The position numbers and the translations under genes are program-made. The notes beneath the pieces were generated by a model. The model was not told the DNA's origin and did no database searches. It worked only from the letters and a program-made list of their open reading frames with translations. 64,000 bases of DNA from Symbiodinium natans (taxonomy: Eukaryota > Sar > Dinophyceae > Suessiales > Symbiodiniaceae), in contig CAJNDS010001191.1 in assembly GCA_905221605.1 (NCBI GenBank), positions 222,501 through 286,500 of the forward strand, read 5' to 3'. This document shows, in pieces, positions 32,640 to 43,039 of the stretch (position 1 is its first letter; every line of letters starts with the position of its first letter).

Positions 32640-34870
32640 AGGGTAAGCGAGGACCCTCAAAAAGTACCAGAAGTTCGGGCAACTCCCAAATGAACCCGAA
32701 AATTGACCTGAGGCCCCCCAGCGGTTGGCCCGGACGTGCATGGGCAGCAGCATGTGAGATTGACTTCCCAGCACCTGGTACGCCCGGGGGCCAAGATGGA
32801 AGAAGCTCTCTCTGTTCTGGCTACTGGAGGGCTAAGGGTTGGGTGTCGATACCCCGCATCCACCAAACTTTAGGTTCTTTTTCGCTGGGGGGGTGGGGGG
32901 CTTGGGGCTTCAGTTTTTGGCGAGGGGAGCTGCTTGGGATTTCTCTTTCAACCTCTCAGCTCCTCAACCCCAAGTCTCAACACGAGTTGGTTCCTTAGTT
33001 CCTTCGTAAATCTCGTGCCTCCCTGCACAGACCAACCTGCTAGGGGTGTTTCTCAATGTGGCCCCTTTTCGGGGCACCCGAGGACCATGAAGAAAACTCA
33101 TGGACTACCAGAAGTTTCGGACCAACTCCCAAATGAACCCGAACATTGAATTGAGGCCGCCTAGCAGCTGGCCCGGACGTGGATGCGCAGAAGCATGTGA
33201 GATTGACTTCCCAGCACCTGATACGCCCGGGGGCCAAGATGGAAGAAGCTCTCTCTGTTCTGGTTACTGGAGGGTTAAGGGTTGGGTGTCGATACCCCGA
33301 ATCCACATTCCAAACTTTAGGTTTTTTTTCGCTGGGGGGCGTTTGGCTGGGGGCTTCAGTTTTTGGCGATGGGAGCTGCTTTGGATTTCTCTTTCAACCT
33401 CTCAGCTCTTTGAGCTTACGGAGGGACCCGCAACCCCAAGTCTCAACACGAGTTGGTTCCTTAGTCCCTTCGTAAATCTACTGCTCTGATCGTGCCTCCC
33501 TGCACAGACCAACCTGCTAGGGGTGTTTCTCAATGTGGCCCCTTTTCGGGGCACCCGAGGACCATGAAGAAAACTCATGGACTACCAGAAGTTTCGGACC
33601 AACTCCCAAATGAACCCGAACATTGAATTGAGGCCGCCTAGCAGCTGGCCCGGACGTGGATGCGCAGAAGCATGTGAGATTGACTTCCCAGCTCAACGTG
33701 GTACGCCCGGGGCCAAGATGAAAGAAGCCCTCCGTTCTGGTACTGGAGGGCTGATCAGGTTTAGGCTAAGGGTCTAGGGATACCCCGGATCCACATTCAA
33801 ACTTCGGGCTTATGGTGCCTGAGTGCCTTCGTAAATCTACCAGTCTGAGCGCACCTCCCCACAGACCGACCTGAAATGCGGCCCCTTATTTTCGGGGCAC
33901 CCGAGAACCCTCAAAAAGTACCAGAATTTCGAGCAACTCCCAAATGAACCCGAAAATTGACCTGAGGCCCCCCAGCGGTTGGCCCGGACGTGCATGGGCA
34001 GCAGCATGTGAGATTGACTTCCCACCACCTGATACGCCCGGGGGCCAAGATGGAAGAAGCCCTCTGTTCTGGCTACTGGAGGGTTAAGGGTTGGGTGTCT
34101 GGGGATACCCCGAATCCACATTCCAAACTTTAGGTTCTTTTCGCTGGGGGTGGGGGGCTTGGGGCTTCAGTTTTTGGCGAGGGGAGCTGCTTCGGATTTC
34201 GCTGGTTATCGCTTTGAGCTTGAAGAGGGACCCTCAACCCAAGTCTCAACACGAGTTAGTTCCTTCGTAAATCTACTAGCCTGAGCGCCTCCCCACAGAC
34301 CAACCTGTTAGAGCAACTCCCAACTGAATTGACTTGAGGCCCCCCAGCGGTTGGACCGGACGTGCATGGGCGGAAGCATGTGAGATTGACTTCCCAGCTC
34401 AACCTGGTACGCCCGGGGGCCCAGATGAAAGAAGCCCTCTGTTCTGGCTACTGGGTTAAGGGTTTAGGGTCGATACCCCGAATCCATATTCAAACTTTGG
34501 GTTTTTTTACGCTGGAGGGGTGGGGGGCGTGGGGCTTGGGGCTTCAGTTCTTGGCCAGGGGAGCTGCTTCGGATTTTGCTTTCAGCCTGCTATCGCTTTG
34601 AGCTTGAAGAGGGACCCTCAACCCAAGTCTCAACACGAGTTAGTTAGTTCCTTCGAAAACCTACTAGCCTGCGCGCACCTCCCCGCAGACCAACCTGTTA
34701 GAGCAACTCCCAAATGAACCCGAAAATTGACTTGAGGCCCCCCAACAGTTGGTGCGGACTTGGGTGCGCAGAAGCATGTGAGATTAGCTTCCCAGCTCAA
34801 CCTAGTACGCCCGGGGCCCAAGATGGAAGAAGCCCTCTGTTCGGGAGACTGGAGGGTTGAGGGTCTAGGG
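32640..34870 (+). repeat. Six-copy tandem repeat, unit 334-477 bp
   Basis: AACTCCCAAATGAACCCGAA or a close variant recurs at 32,681, 33,124, 33,601, 33,935, 34,315 and 34,705 (the fifth has a small deletion). Each is followed by a conserved core containing CATGTGAGATTGACTTCCCA and CGCCCGGGGGCCAAGATGGAAG. Units differ by indels. In one frame the core reads KHVRLTSQHLIRPGAKMEEA, in another CEIDFPAPDTPGGQDGR, so this may be a duplicated exon with its introns. No complete gene is visible. Confidence 0.85.
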
Positions 34871-35561
34871 ATGCCGACGGGGGGCTTACGGTTTCGGACT
34901 GGTTTGGGGTATGGAGTTCCTCAGGTGTCGTTTGCTATACAGCCTTTAGCAGTGACATTCAGCTTCATCCCTGGGGTGGCATGGACATCTGAAGGCTTCC
35001 TGTCCCGACATTTTGCCGCACCGTTGGTTGATGCCACTAGTTCATTTACTTGCTGTTGGTTATGAGGTACCCTATATAATCCCTTAAAGGGTATTTATGG
35101 GGCCCTAATTCCGTCATTCCCTGCTAAGCAACAGTAAGCTTCGTCTCGGCTTGAGGGTTGCAGGCTTGACTGGATGCCAAGTCTCGTGTTTGGTTCGTTT
35201 TCCTCGATTTCAAAAGCTATAGATGCTTTCGGGCACGGCTCTAGAAACCCTAAACCCCAAGCCACGAAGCCCTCAACCCCAAACCCAATACCCCAAACGC
35301 TACCTTGGGGTTTTTCAAAGTTGCTTGTCGCGTTCGGGGGTCTCGGAAGTCTGGAGGTTTCGGTAGCAACACGAAGCAGAAAAGAGCAAAGACAGCCCTA
35401 AACCCTAAACCCTAAACCCTAAACCCCAAGCCCTAAGCCCTATAGGCCAAGGCCAGCATGGCGAGTTCCCACTCAAGGAGAGCCGCCCGCTTATGTTCGG
35501 AGGCTTTACGTTTGGCTTCAGAGTTTTAGGGGTTTAGGGTTCAGGGTGTAGGGTTTAGGGT

Positions 35562-35703
35562 TACCTGGAGGTTCATGGGTTTAGGGCTTAGGGTTAGGGT
35601 TTAAGTGGGGTCATAGCTAAGGCAACTGTAGTTATAGCTGGTTATGGCCTTGTTTGGGGCATTTGCAACCCCACTTTTTTACTACCCATGAACTTTAGGC
35701 AGG
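35562..35703. mobile_element. Family C palindromic MITE copy
   Basis: It starts TACCTGGAGGTTCATGGG and ends CTACCCATGAACTTTAGGC. A TTTAGGG-like block lies inside the left arm. Confidence 0.55.
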
Positions 35704-35848
35704 GCTTGGCCTACCAGAAACCCCCAATTCCCCCCCCCCCCCCCTCCAAAGAATTGACGAAGGGTTTTAACCCCCCCTTTTTAAGGTTTGTAAAGCTTGA
35801 CTCAACCCCCTTCCCGAACCCCTAAACCCGAAACCCTAAACCCTGCAG

Positions 35849-35966
35849 GAGGTGGAGCTGCAAGGCACCACAAGGATTGCGGCAGCTCAGCCGAGAATGG
35901 AGGCGACGGGGTCAAGACCTGAAGATTTGATTTCCCCTTCGAAGACGTTCGGTTTTGATGCGACCT
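35849..35966 (+). CDS. Internal exon, polar
   Basis: After CCCTGCAG the frame reads EVELQGTTRIAAAQPRMEAT, then GSRPEDLISPSKTFGFDAT before a stop. The donor is probably a GA just before the stop. CCCTAAA repeat precedes it. Confidence 0.45.
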
Positions 35967-36383
35967 GAGAATCACTGTTCGTGCTTCTCAGAAGCAAGAA
36001 CAATAGGCATTGGAGAGAAGCCTTCCAGCCCTTGTCCTCTAGCTGCGAGTTCGGGTTGCGGTAGGACCCGGTAGGGTGCTCGGACTTGCGTCACCTAGTC
36101 GTCGTTTCAGCTTCGGGCAGCAAGTCTTTCGAACTATTGGTGCTGTGAAGAAGTGGCAAGATCGTCCTGAAGGCATCTAAGTGGATTTGCACCCGGCTGC
36201 AAAACACAAGCCCGAAACTTCCAAGAGCTATGCCAGGTCAACAGCCGCATTGACCAGACCAGTCAGGCCGTGTGCTTAGAGCACCTGCGGGTCCATCCTC
36301 GCTGCCCCCTGGCCCATCTGGAGTCCCCACCCCAAAGCACACGTCGAGCATCCGTTGCATGAGAGATCTCCTCTGGTCCTGCA

Positions 36384-36575
36384 ATGTCACAAAAGAGTGT
36401 AGGTTCAGAGCAGAGTGACCTTGTTGTGAAGTTGTGTTGCAGGCGCTGGCACAAGAGTTCTGGAGGCGGTACGAACGTGCACGTTGATGCTTGCAAAGCG
36501 ACATCAACGCCCACGTTTGAGCCTACTAGTAAGGAGGCTAAACCTTGGAATCCCTTCAAGTGCCCTCTGGTGCAG
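36384..36575 (+). CDS. Candidate exon, 64 codons
   Basis: The open frame contains GGGTNVHVDACKATSTPTFE and KEAKPWNPFKCPLVQ and ends at a good CAG|GTAGGG donor. The 5' border is unknown. No family is recognised. Confidence 0.4.
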
Positions 36576-36685
36576 GTAGGGGCCGCCCGATTGATTCCGT
36601 CAGCTCCCACGCAGCCTACAGCGGGTTCACCCACAAGCGGCGTTCAGGCGCTGTTTGGGAATGCTAAGTAGGGCATCGAGGCCCC

Positions 36686-37033
36686 TTGCGTGGCTCTCCA
36701 GATGTTTGTGAGTTCAGCCGCTTCTTGGTGTATTCAACGATGCTTGACTCCTACCACTCCTTGACTCATGTTGGGGGGGTAGAGGGGCGGGCTGGATCTT
36801 GTAGGAGTGCGACTCCGTGGAGATGCTTGGCCCTTAACGGCCCGCTTTTGAGTTTCAGCCGAATCTCTGCACCATCGAAAGCGGCAACCCAAATCCGAAC
36901 TCCTGGCACCAGCAGCGACACCTTTTCCTCAAGGGGGTTTGGGCGTTTCCTTGAGGCCAATGTTGGTGGAATTGACCCCGCGGCCGCCGGCGCAGGCTTT
37001 TTGAAAGGGTACTTTTTGCCCGCGGTTGAGTAG
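36686..37033 (+). CDS. Possible exon, 115 codons
   Basis: The open frame ends AAAGAGFLKGYFLPAVE and contains SRISAPSKAATQIRTPGTSS. The opposite strand is also open for 228 codons, which shows that composition alone could explain it. Confidence 0.25.
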   Translation: MRGSPDVCEFSRFLVYSTMLDSYHSLTHVGGVEGRAGSCRSATPWRCLALNGPLLSFSRISAPSKAATQIRTPGTSSDTFSSRGFGRFLEANVGGIDPAAAGAGFLKGYFLPAVE

Positions 37034-37629
37034 TGCCAAGAGCTCAATGCCAGGGTTGCTGGGGCTGTATGCTGATGGGGTGTAGGGGCGATGCTTAAGG
37101 GCTTAGGGTTCGGGTCTTTGCATAGGGGGCCCGGCCTGGCTTTGTCGGAGGTGCCGGCTGCGTTCTTGGAGCGGCAGCGGCGCCGCTTGGTAGAAATGAT
37201 CGAAGTCGAAGCCACGACAGTCGTATAAAGCACCATCAAGCGAAGCAAGATCCCGAGCCAACTCTGAAAATGGCCGAGTTGTGCGAGCCGCGAAATGCGT
37301 CGGCAAGGACTTGCATTGCTACGTTGGGGTTTTGGAAGGGCTTCGTGGGAGCACCTGTTCACGGGCAGCGGAGCTCGCAAATGCTCAAAGCCATCGTCAC
37401 AGCCACTGCATATATATATATATATATATGGTACCCCCCCCCAAAGATCCACCCTTTTTCCTCTTTTTTTCTCTGTTGAGGTGTTGCTGCTGTGTTGTTA
37501 CTGTGTTGGTTTCCTTTTTGTTATGTTTTAGTAGCCCCGACACATGATAATAAACGACACACGACACCAGTACCTTTATTTACTTGACCGAGGCCCCGCG
37601 AATTTAAAACCGCATTTAAAAATTTAAGT

Positions 37630-38067
37630 TAAATGCGGACCAGCCCCCTGGAACCAAGAACCAAGAACCAAGATGCCCAGGACTCTTGATTCTGGAATCT
37701 TGGTTCCTGGGGGGGGGGGGGGGTCCGCATTTAACTTAAATTTTCGAATGCAGTTTTAAATGCAGCCCCAGGAACCAAGAACCAAGAACCAAGATGCCCA
37801 GGACTCTTGATTCTGGAATCTTGGTTCCTGGGGGGGGGGTCCGCATTTAACTTAAATTTTTAAATGCAGTTTTAAATGCAGCCCCAGGAACCAAGATTCG
37901 AGAATCAAGAGTCCTGGACATCTTGGTTCTTGGTTCTTGGTTCCTGGGGCTGGTCCGCATTTAACTTAAATTTTTTAATGCAGTTTTAAATGCAGCCCAA
38001 CCCCAGGAACCAAGATTCCAGAATCAAGAGTCCTGGGCATCTTGGTTCTTGGTTCTTGGTTCCTGGG
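37630..38067. repeat. Hairpin tandem array with core inversion
   Basis: Four units of about 115-130 bp. Each has a 65-bp core bounded by CCAGGAACCAAGA and TCTTGGTTCCTGG, set in a spacer containing GCATTTAACTTAAATTTTTA. In the first two units the core runs ...ATGCCCAGGACTCTTGATT; in the last two the core is inverted while the spacer is not. Confidence 0.9.
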
Positions 38068-38299
38068 GCGCATTTAACTTAAATTTTTAAATGCAGTTTT
38101 AAATGCAGTCACGTCTCGGTTATGGATTATTAGCATTGGGCTGCGAAATTTTCCAATGCAATTTTACATATAGGAAACCCCAAAACTTACCATCTGCCAC
38201 ACTACATGATAAAACCTGGGAGTCACCGACTCATTTCCTCTCCGTAATCTATCTCTTGGAGTCACTGCCTCGCTTACAAAACTCTTTCGGGTTAAGCAA

Positions 38300-39120
38300 T
38301 TAAACCCAAACCCTTAACTGTTAAACCCTATATGGTTAAGGTTTAAAGGTTTAGGGTTTAAGCTGTAGACATTTACACATAAGTCGGCAACTAAACCTAA
38401 ACCTTTAAGCTTTGAACCCTATAGGTTCAATGTTTAAAGGTTTAGGGTTTAAGATTTATAAGCATTAAAACCTAAGCCCATAGAGTCCAAACCTTAGGGT
38501 TTAAGGTTGAGGCATTCAAACCTTTTGGGGTCTAAACCCTAAAACCCTATGGGGCCCAACAAGGCTCCAAGGTTTTAATCCCACAGGCGCTGAAGGTCTA
38601 CATGCCCAGACCTTAGGTTTGTAAACCATTAAACCCTATAGGGTTTAAAGGTTTAGAGTTTTTTGCAGGATTTATCTCTAGCACCATCACGAGCTTAACC
38701 CTATAAGGGCTTAAGCCCTATAGGCTTAAGGTTTAGGCAGTATCTAGGCGTAGAACCTTATAACCTTGTGATTTAGGCATTTAAACCTAAGCCCATTTAG
38801 GTTTAAGGTTTAGGCATTTAAACCTTAGCCCTAAGCTCTTTAGGGTTTGAAGCCTAAAACCCTACAGGGCCCAAACTCAAAGGTTTTAACCCTATAGGAG
38901 CTGAAGGTAGACATGCCCAAACCTTGGGCTTGTAAACCATTGAACCCTATAGGTTTGAAAGGTTTAAGGTCTTTTCAGAGTTTATCTCTAAAACCGTCAC
39001 GGGGTTGGCCCTATAGGGTTTAGAAGTTTAGACCCTAGAGGGTTTACAGGTTTCGGGTTTAAGGTATAGGCATTGTCTATAGGAGTAGAACCTTATAACC
39101 CTGGAGGGTTTGAGGCTTAC
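38300..39120. repeat. Degenerate repeat region, about 315-bp period
   Basis: Words such as AAACCCTATAGG and GGTTTAAGG recur throughout. A segment beginning AAAACCCTAT at 38,541 is repeated, diverged, from 38,856, with shared AGGTTTTAA, GCTGAAGGT and ACATGCCCA. No gene. Confidence 0.7.
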
Positions 39121-39949
39121 ATCTCTAAACCTCAAATCCCGGGTTATGCCCATGTTTGCAGGGCTTGCCTCATGTGAAAATGCAAAGATAAAGTAGAAGA
39201 AGTACCCACATCATGTATGTATATAGGGTATAAATATTGTATATCAAACACAGATAATGGAGAAGGCATGGGTGATGCGAAAAAAAATCATCTGCTGTAA
39301 GTCCCGGGGACGCGAGAATACTGTGAACAATTATCTTTTCACTCTTCCCTGAGACCGCCTGAAGTTATGTTATAGATACTTTACGGTTGCATTTGTGTTT
39401 TTCGGGGGTGCTTCAGGTGGTTGTGTGCCGTTATATCTATAGCGAGGGTTTAGGGTGGTTTTGAGTGAAAGACTAGTGAAAGGGGTACGTACGCCGAAAG
39501 GTTTTGCTTAGATCCTCTACTGATATATTTGTGTTTTTCAAGATGTTTCAGGTGGTTGTACGTCTCGTCAGGAGAAACGAGAAAACATGCTACGGGAACT
39601 GTGTTGCATATTGAAAGTCTCTAAAACGGTGGAAAGTCTCTAAAACGGTGGATCTTTGAGGGGGGGGGGGTAGCATATATATATATATATATATAGGCAG
39701 TGCAGTGGTAGCACGAGAGACCATTAACATAGACGTGATCCTGCCTACGCATTTTCGAGAGCGGAAGAAACACGGAACATGCTTCTATGTACCCGCCCGG
39801 TGCCCGAAACCGAGACCTTGAAACAGCATAAAGGAACTGTGAGTATAGCATAGTGTGTGTATACCTATACCTACACATAGAGCATAGTGGCATAGAGCAA
39901 GAAAAACGTCTAGACACCCCCGAAGCCGTCCCTTAAGCCATACAGCATT

Positions 39950-40282
39950 TCGGGCTCTCCTGCTTGGTGGAGGACGCGGCGCAGCAGCTCCGCGCCGGCG
40001 TCGGGATCCCAGCGCTGCAAGTTTTTTTTTTTTTTTCGCTTCCATGGTTTCCTGGCGTTGCGCAGCCGCGGCAGAAACATCATCCGAAGCTTCACACCCC
40101 AGGACGCGGCGACGGCCCTGACGCGGTACGTGGAGTGCCAGTGCCCGAGCCGGGCCTCGACTCTGAGACTTCATATACTGAAGAATCTCCAGTCTGGGCG
40201 TGCCGTTGTAGCCCCCTTGCAAGCCCCAAAGAGAAACTCCATCTCGAAGTGCTCAACATGGGTACACCACGAGCATCACTGA
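39950..40282 (+). CDS. Possible exon pair around a poly-T intron
   Basis: One frame to 40,019 reads LVEDAAQQLRAGVGIPALQ. After 16 T and GCGCAG another frame reads SRGRNIIRSFTPQDAATALT and RYVECQCPS. A 45-nt intron would be needed. Alternatively the whole stretch is one 108-codon frame. Weak. Confidence 0.3.
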   Translation, partial: SGSPAWWRTRRSSSAPASGSQRCKFFFFFRFHGFLALRSRGRNIIRSFTPQDAATALTRYVECQCPSRASTLRLHILKNLQSGRAVVAPLQAPKRNSISKCSTWVHHEHH

Positions 40283-40632
40283 CATACTGACATTCCCATG
40301 AGACACTCCAGAAAGCCCCGCAAGAAGCCCGTCTGTCAAACAAAGCCCACAGCACACTGCGAAGTGAAAGAAACAAGCGAGTTGGCACCTCAAGGAAGCC
40401 CCCCAAGTCTGCCCTGAGGTGGGCAACTCCTCGTCCGCCTGGCAGCTTTAGTGCGGGAGAAGGAATCAAGCCGAAAACCTCGAAGTAGACTCCTGGGGTC
40501 AAGCTTGTCGGACCTCGCCCTAAACCCTAAACCCTAGGACTGTAGCATCACCCCCCCGGGGTCTTCTCAACTCATGAGATCGCTATGTCAATGCACTCGG
40601 GCTTATAAGACATTAAGCACTGACCAAGAAAT

Positions 40633-40737
40633 GGGGATTTTCGCTAGTAAGGGCCCCCCTTATATAGACTCCCAAATAGTAGGATCCGCTGATAAAAAGG
40701 ACCCCAAAAAGGTACCCCGATTCTCGTGAAGCCCCAA
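40633..40737 (-). mobile_element. Family D element
   Basis: It begins GGGGATTTTCGCTAGTAAGG, contains CCAAATAGTAGGATCC and GGACCCCAAAAAGGTACCCC, and ends CTCGTGAAGCCCC. Confidence 0.6.
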
Positions 40738-40959
40738 ATGACTTGTACAAGTACAATTAGGTGGACTGTTTTGGCTCGTGGCCCCGATACCGTACTAGCA
40801 TCAGCTCAGTCGCCATTCGCTTGCTGGCCGCAGCGACCCTCAACCCTAAACCCTAAACCCTAAACCCTAAACCCTAAACAGTGCTTCTCAAGCTATCCAT
40901 CATGCAGCTGGCTTGTCGCCGTTTTACATGACGAGTCTACTGCTCTCCTCATGTTTGCC

Positions 40960-41054
40960 CTATATCCCTCTTGGGAATGATTTTTTGTGTATATTTATAA
41001 ATCCCAAGAGGACATTAAAATATTATGTTCGTTGAGGTTCTACAAGGGAGTATC
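40960..41054 (+). mobile_element. Family A element
   Basis: CTATATCCCTCTTGGGAATG ... ATCCCAAGAGGACATTAAAA ... GTTCTACAAGGGAGTATCG. Flanks TGCC and TGAC suggest a 4-bp duplication with one mismatch. The second copy, at 41,166-41,264, lies only 110 bp downstream. Confidence 0.65.
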
Positions 41055-41165
41055 GTGACATGGGCCCCAAAAAAAAAGCCGAGCGCAGGACCGCCCGGAG
41101 CTGAACCGCCGGCTGGGGCAGGCGGCGTGCACGCAGTGTTGCTGTGGTGCCACCGGCCGCCTACG

Positions 41166-41264
41166 CTATATCCCCCCTTGGGAATTACTTTTTGTTTTTG
41201 TTTATATCAAACCCAAGAGGATATCAAGAATATTGATTTTATTAAGGTTCTAAGGGGAGTATAG
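41166..41264 (+). mobile_element. Family A element
   Basis: CTATATCCCCCCTTGGGAAT ... CCCAAGAGGATATCAAGAAT ... AAGGTTCTAAGGGGAGTATAG. Flanks TACG and TATG. The sequence between this copy and the previous one is open as VTWAPKKKPSAGPPGAEPPA, which may be an exon. Confidence 0.7.
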
Positions 41265-41773
41265 TATGGGCATGAGTTCAAAAGTGGTTTCTGACGTGTG
41301 TCCATGTGGTCGCGGATATCAGACAGTTCTTTGATGCCTGGCTGACGGCGACAGTACTAGGGAAGAAGAGCTATAAATAATAAATTCATATAATATAGCT
41401 AAAATATTATACTAATAAATATTATATATTGAAGCAAGCGCTGTTCAAAGTAGGTCTTGTGTATGGCAAAGCCCAGCATTGCCCAAAGATCGACGACGTC
41501 CAAGAGCCATGCCAGGTACTGAATTGGATTCAGCACCTTTATCTGGCTGCGCACTTAGAACGGTGCCTTTGCAAAAAAAAGAAGAGAAGGTATAAGCACA
41601 GATTTGTAACATACACAAAATGTTCAAGGTGATAAAACAACCAACCCAAAAAGGAGTGGCCTGAGCTACCAAGACAGGTTTTAAGCTGCAGCTGCCAGCC
41701 TGACCGTGTGAGGCAATGGAGGCTCAGCAGGCCCCACAGCAACAGGCCAGCTGGGATGCCGTTTGGGCACGGG

Positions 41774-41862
41774 AGGGTTTAGGGTTTAGGGTTTAGGGTT
41801 TAGGGTTTAGGGTTTAGGGTTTAGGGTTTAGGGTTTAGGGTTTAGGGTTTAGGGTTTAGGGT
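41774..41862 (+). repeat. Interstitial TTTAGGG array
   Basis: About 13 perfect units. Confidence 0.95.
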
Positions 41863-42452
41863 TTGCTGTGATAGGGCGTAGATGTTGTGAAGGTTAGGCT
41901 TCGGAACAAGCTCGAAAGCTTCGTGAGGTGCGAAGAGCAGCTTTGGCCCGATTGTGGAGGGCCGTCTAACACTTTTCTCCCACCCCACGCCGTCCAAGGC
42001 GGCAAAGCCACCCAAACCTGTTCCTTTTAGGGTTTAGGCCTAAACTCAGACAACAGTCCACTTCTAAAAACTTATTCAGTTTCATGACGTTCCTTGACTC
42101 CGAGAGGCAAAGGAATTGGGGGGTCGGGAATGGGGGCCAGAAAAAAGTTGAGTTTTTGAGCACCCGCCCTGCCTGGCCTGGCCTGAGGCTTTGCGCTGCG
42201 GTGAGGGGTCCGGGGCCCGGGGCCCCCCTTGAGGCCAAGGCCGGGCCTCACAGAGCTGGGAGCTTTGGGGTATTGACTTTAATAAGGGACCAGTACTGGT
42301 TCTGAGGAGAACGTGCTCCGGTACCGGGCACATCATGGGTGCTACCGACCTCCGAGCTGTGGGAGGCGGGCGAACGACCTGGGTCGGCTTGCGCCATCCA
42401 GGTCGAGGGGCTTAGGCGCCGCCCCCCAACTGTAGGGGGGCGGCCTAGGCCT

Positions 42453-42545
42453 TGAGTTTAGGGTTTAGGGTTTAGGGTTTAGGGTTTAGGGTTTAGGGTT
42501 TAGGGTTTAGGGTTTAGGGTTTAGGGTTTAGGGTTTAGGGTTTAG
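42453..42545 (+). repeat. Interstitial TTTAGGG array
   Basis: About 13 perfect units. The palindromic GCCGCCCCCC / GGGGGGCGGC lies just upstream, at 42,418-42,443. Confidence 0.95.
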
Positions 42546-42679
42546 GCAGAAGGGCCGAGCACCAAACGACCCTGGCAGAAGCCACTTTGCAGGAGGGGCT
42601 TCTCACACCACCGACCCTTCTCAGTCCTTGGAAACAGGCTTGGTGTCCTAACTAAACCCAGAAATTCGGAAACAGTGAA

Positions 42680-42761
42680 CTATGTCCCCCTTGGGAATTA
42701 TTTTTCATTTTTGTTTATATAAATCCCAAGAGGATATATTAAGGTTCTAAGGGGAGTATAG
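42680..42761 (+). mobile_element. Family A element with perfect TSD
   Basis: At 82 bp this is the shortest copy: CTATGTCCCCCTTGGGAATT ... AAGGTTCTAAGGGGAGTATAG. TGAA stands directly on both sides (42,676-42,679 and 42,762-42,765). It defines the element ends and the 4-bp duplication. Confidence 0.8.
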
Positions 42762-43039
42762 TGAACCCGGAACCCAGAAACCCTGAAACCCCAACAGTCT
42801 TCGGATGCCCGTTGCCTTGTGCTTTCGGCCCCAAGGAACGACTGCAGGGGGAGAGGAATATTCGATCAGGGAAGAGGTTAGGTTTTTCGGCAGTGTTTAG
42901 AATTTAGGGTTTAGGGGTTTAGGGGTTTAGGGGTTTAGGGTTTAGGGTTCAGCAGCTCCGGGTCGAGCAATCTCTAGTAGAGCCGCTGTTTCGACTCTCG
43001 AAAAAATTCAGAGAATCCCAAAACATGAAGAAACATGAA

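Larger units (their letters stand above)
37430..39674. mobile_element. AT-rich insert bounded by inverted repeats in a TA microsatellite
   Basis: The left end, right after TATATATA, is GGTACCCCCCCCCCAAAGATCCACC. The right end is GGTGGATCTTTGAGG...GGTAGC followed again by TATATATA. These are inverted copies of about 25 bp. The inside is AT-rich and holds the hairpin array (37.63-38.07 kb) and degenerate repeats (38.3-39.1 kb). No transposase is visible, so it would be non-autonomous. TA on both sides is consistent with a TA target, but the microsatellite hides the exact duplication. Confidence 0.55.

Noticed and set aside
32640-34870. CRISPR array or similar direct-repeat system
   Set aside because: Units are 334-477 bp with diverged spacers and indels, in a eukaryotic context.
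36766-37452. 228-codon minus-strand ORF
   Set aside because: It runs into the TA microsatellite (YIYIYI), has no domain, and the composition is low in hydrophobic patterning; it is open mainly by base composition.
40092-40502. 136-codon minus-strand ORF
   Set aside because: No motif or splice support; all other genes are on the opposite strand.
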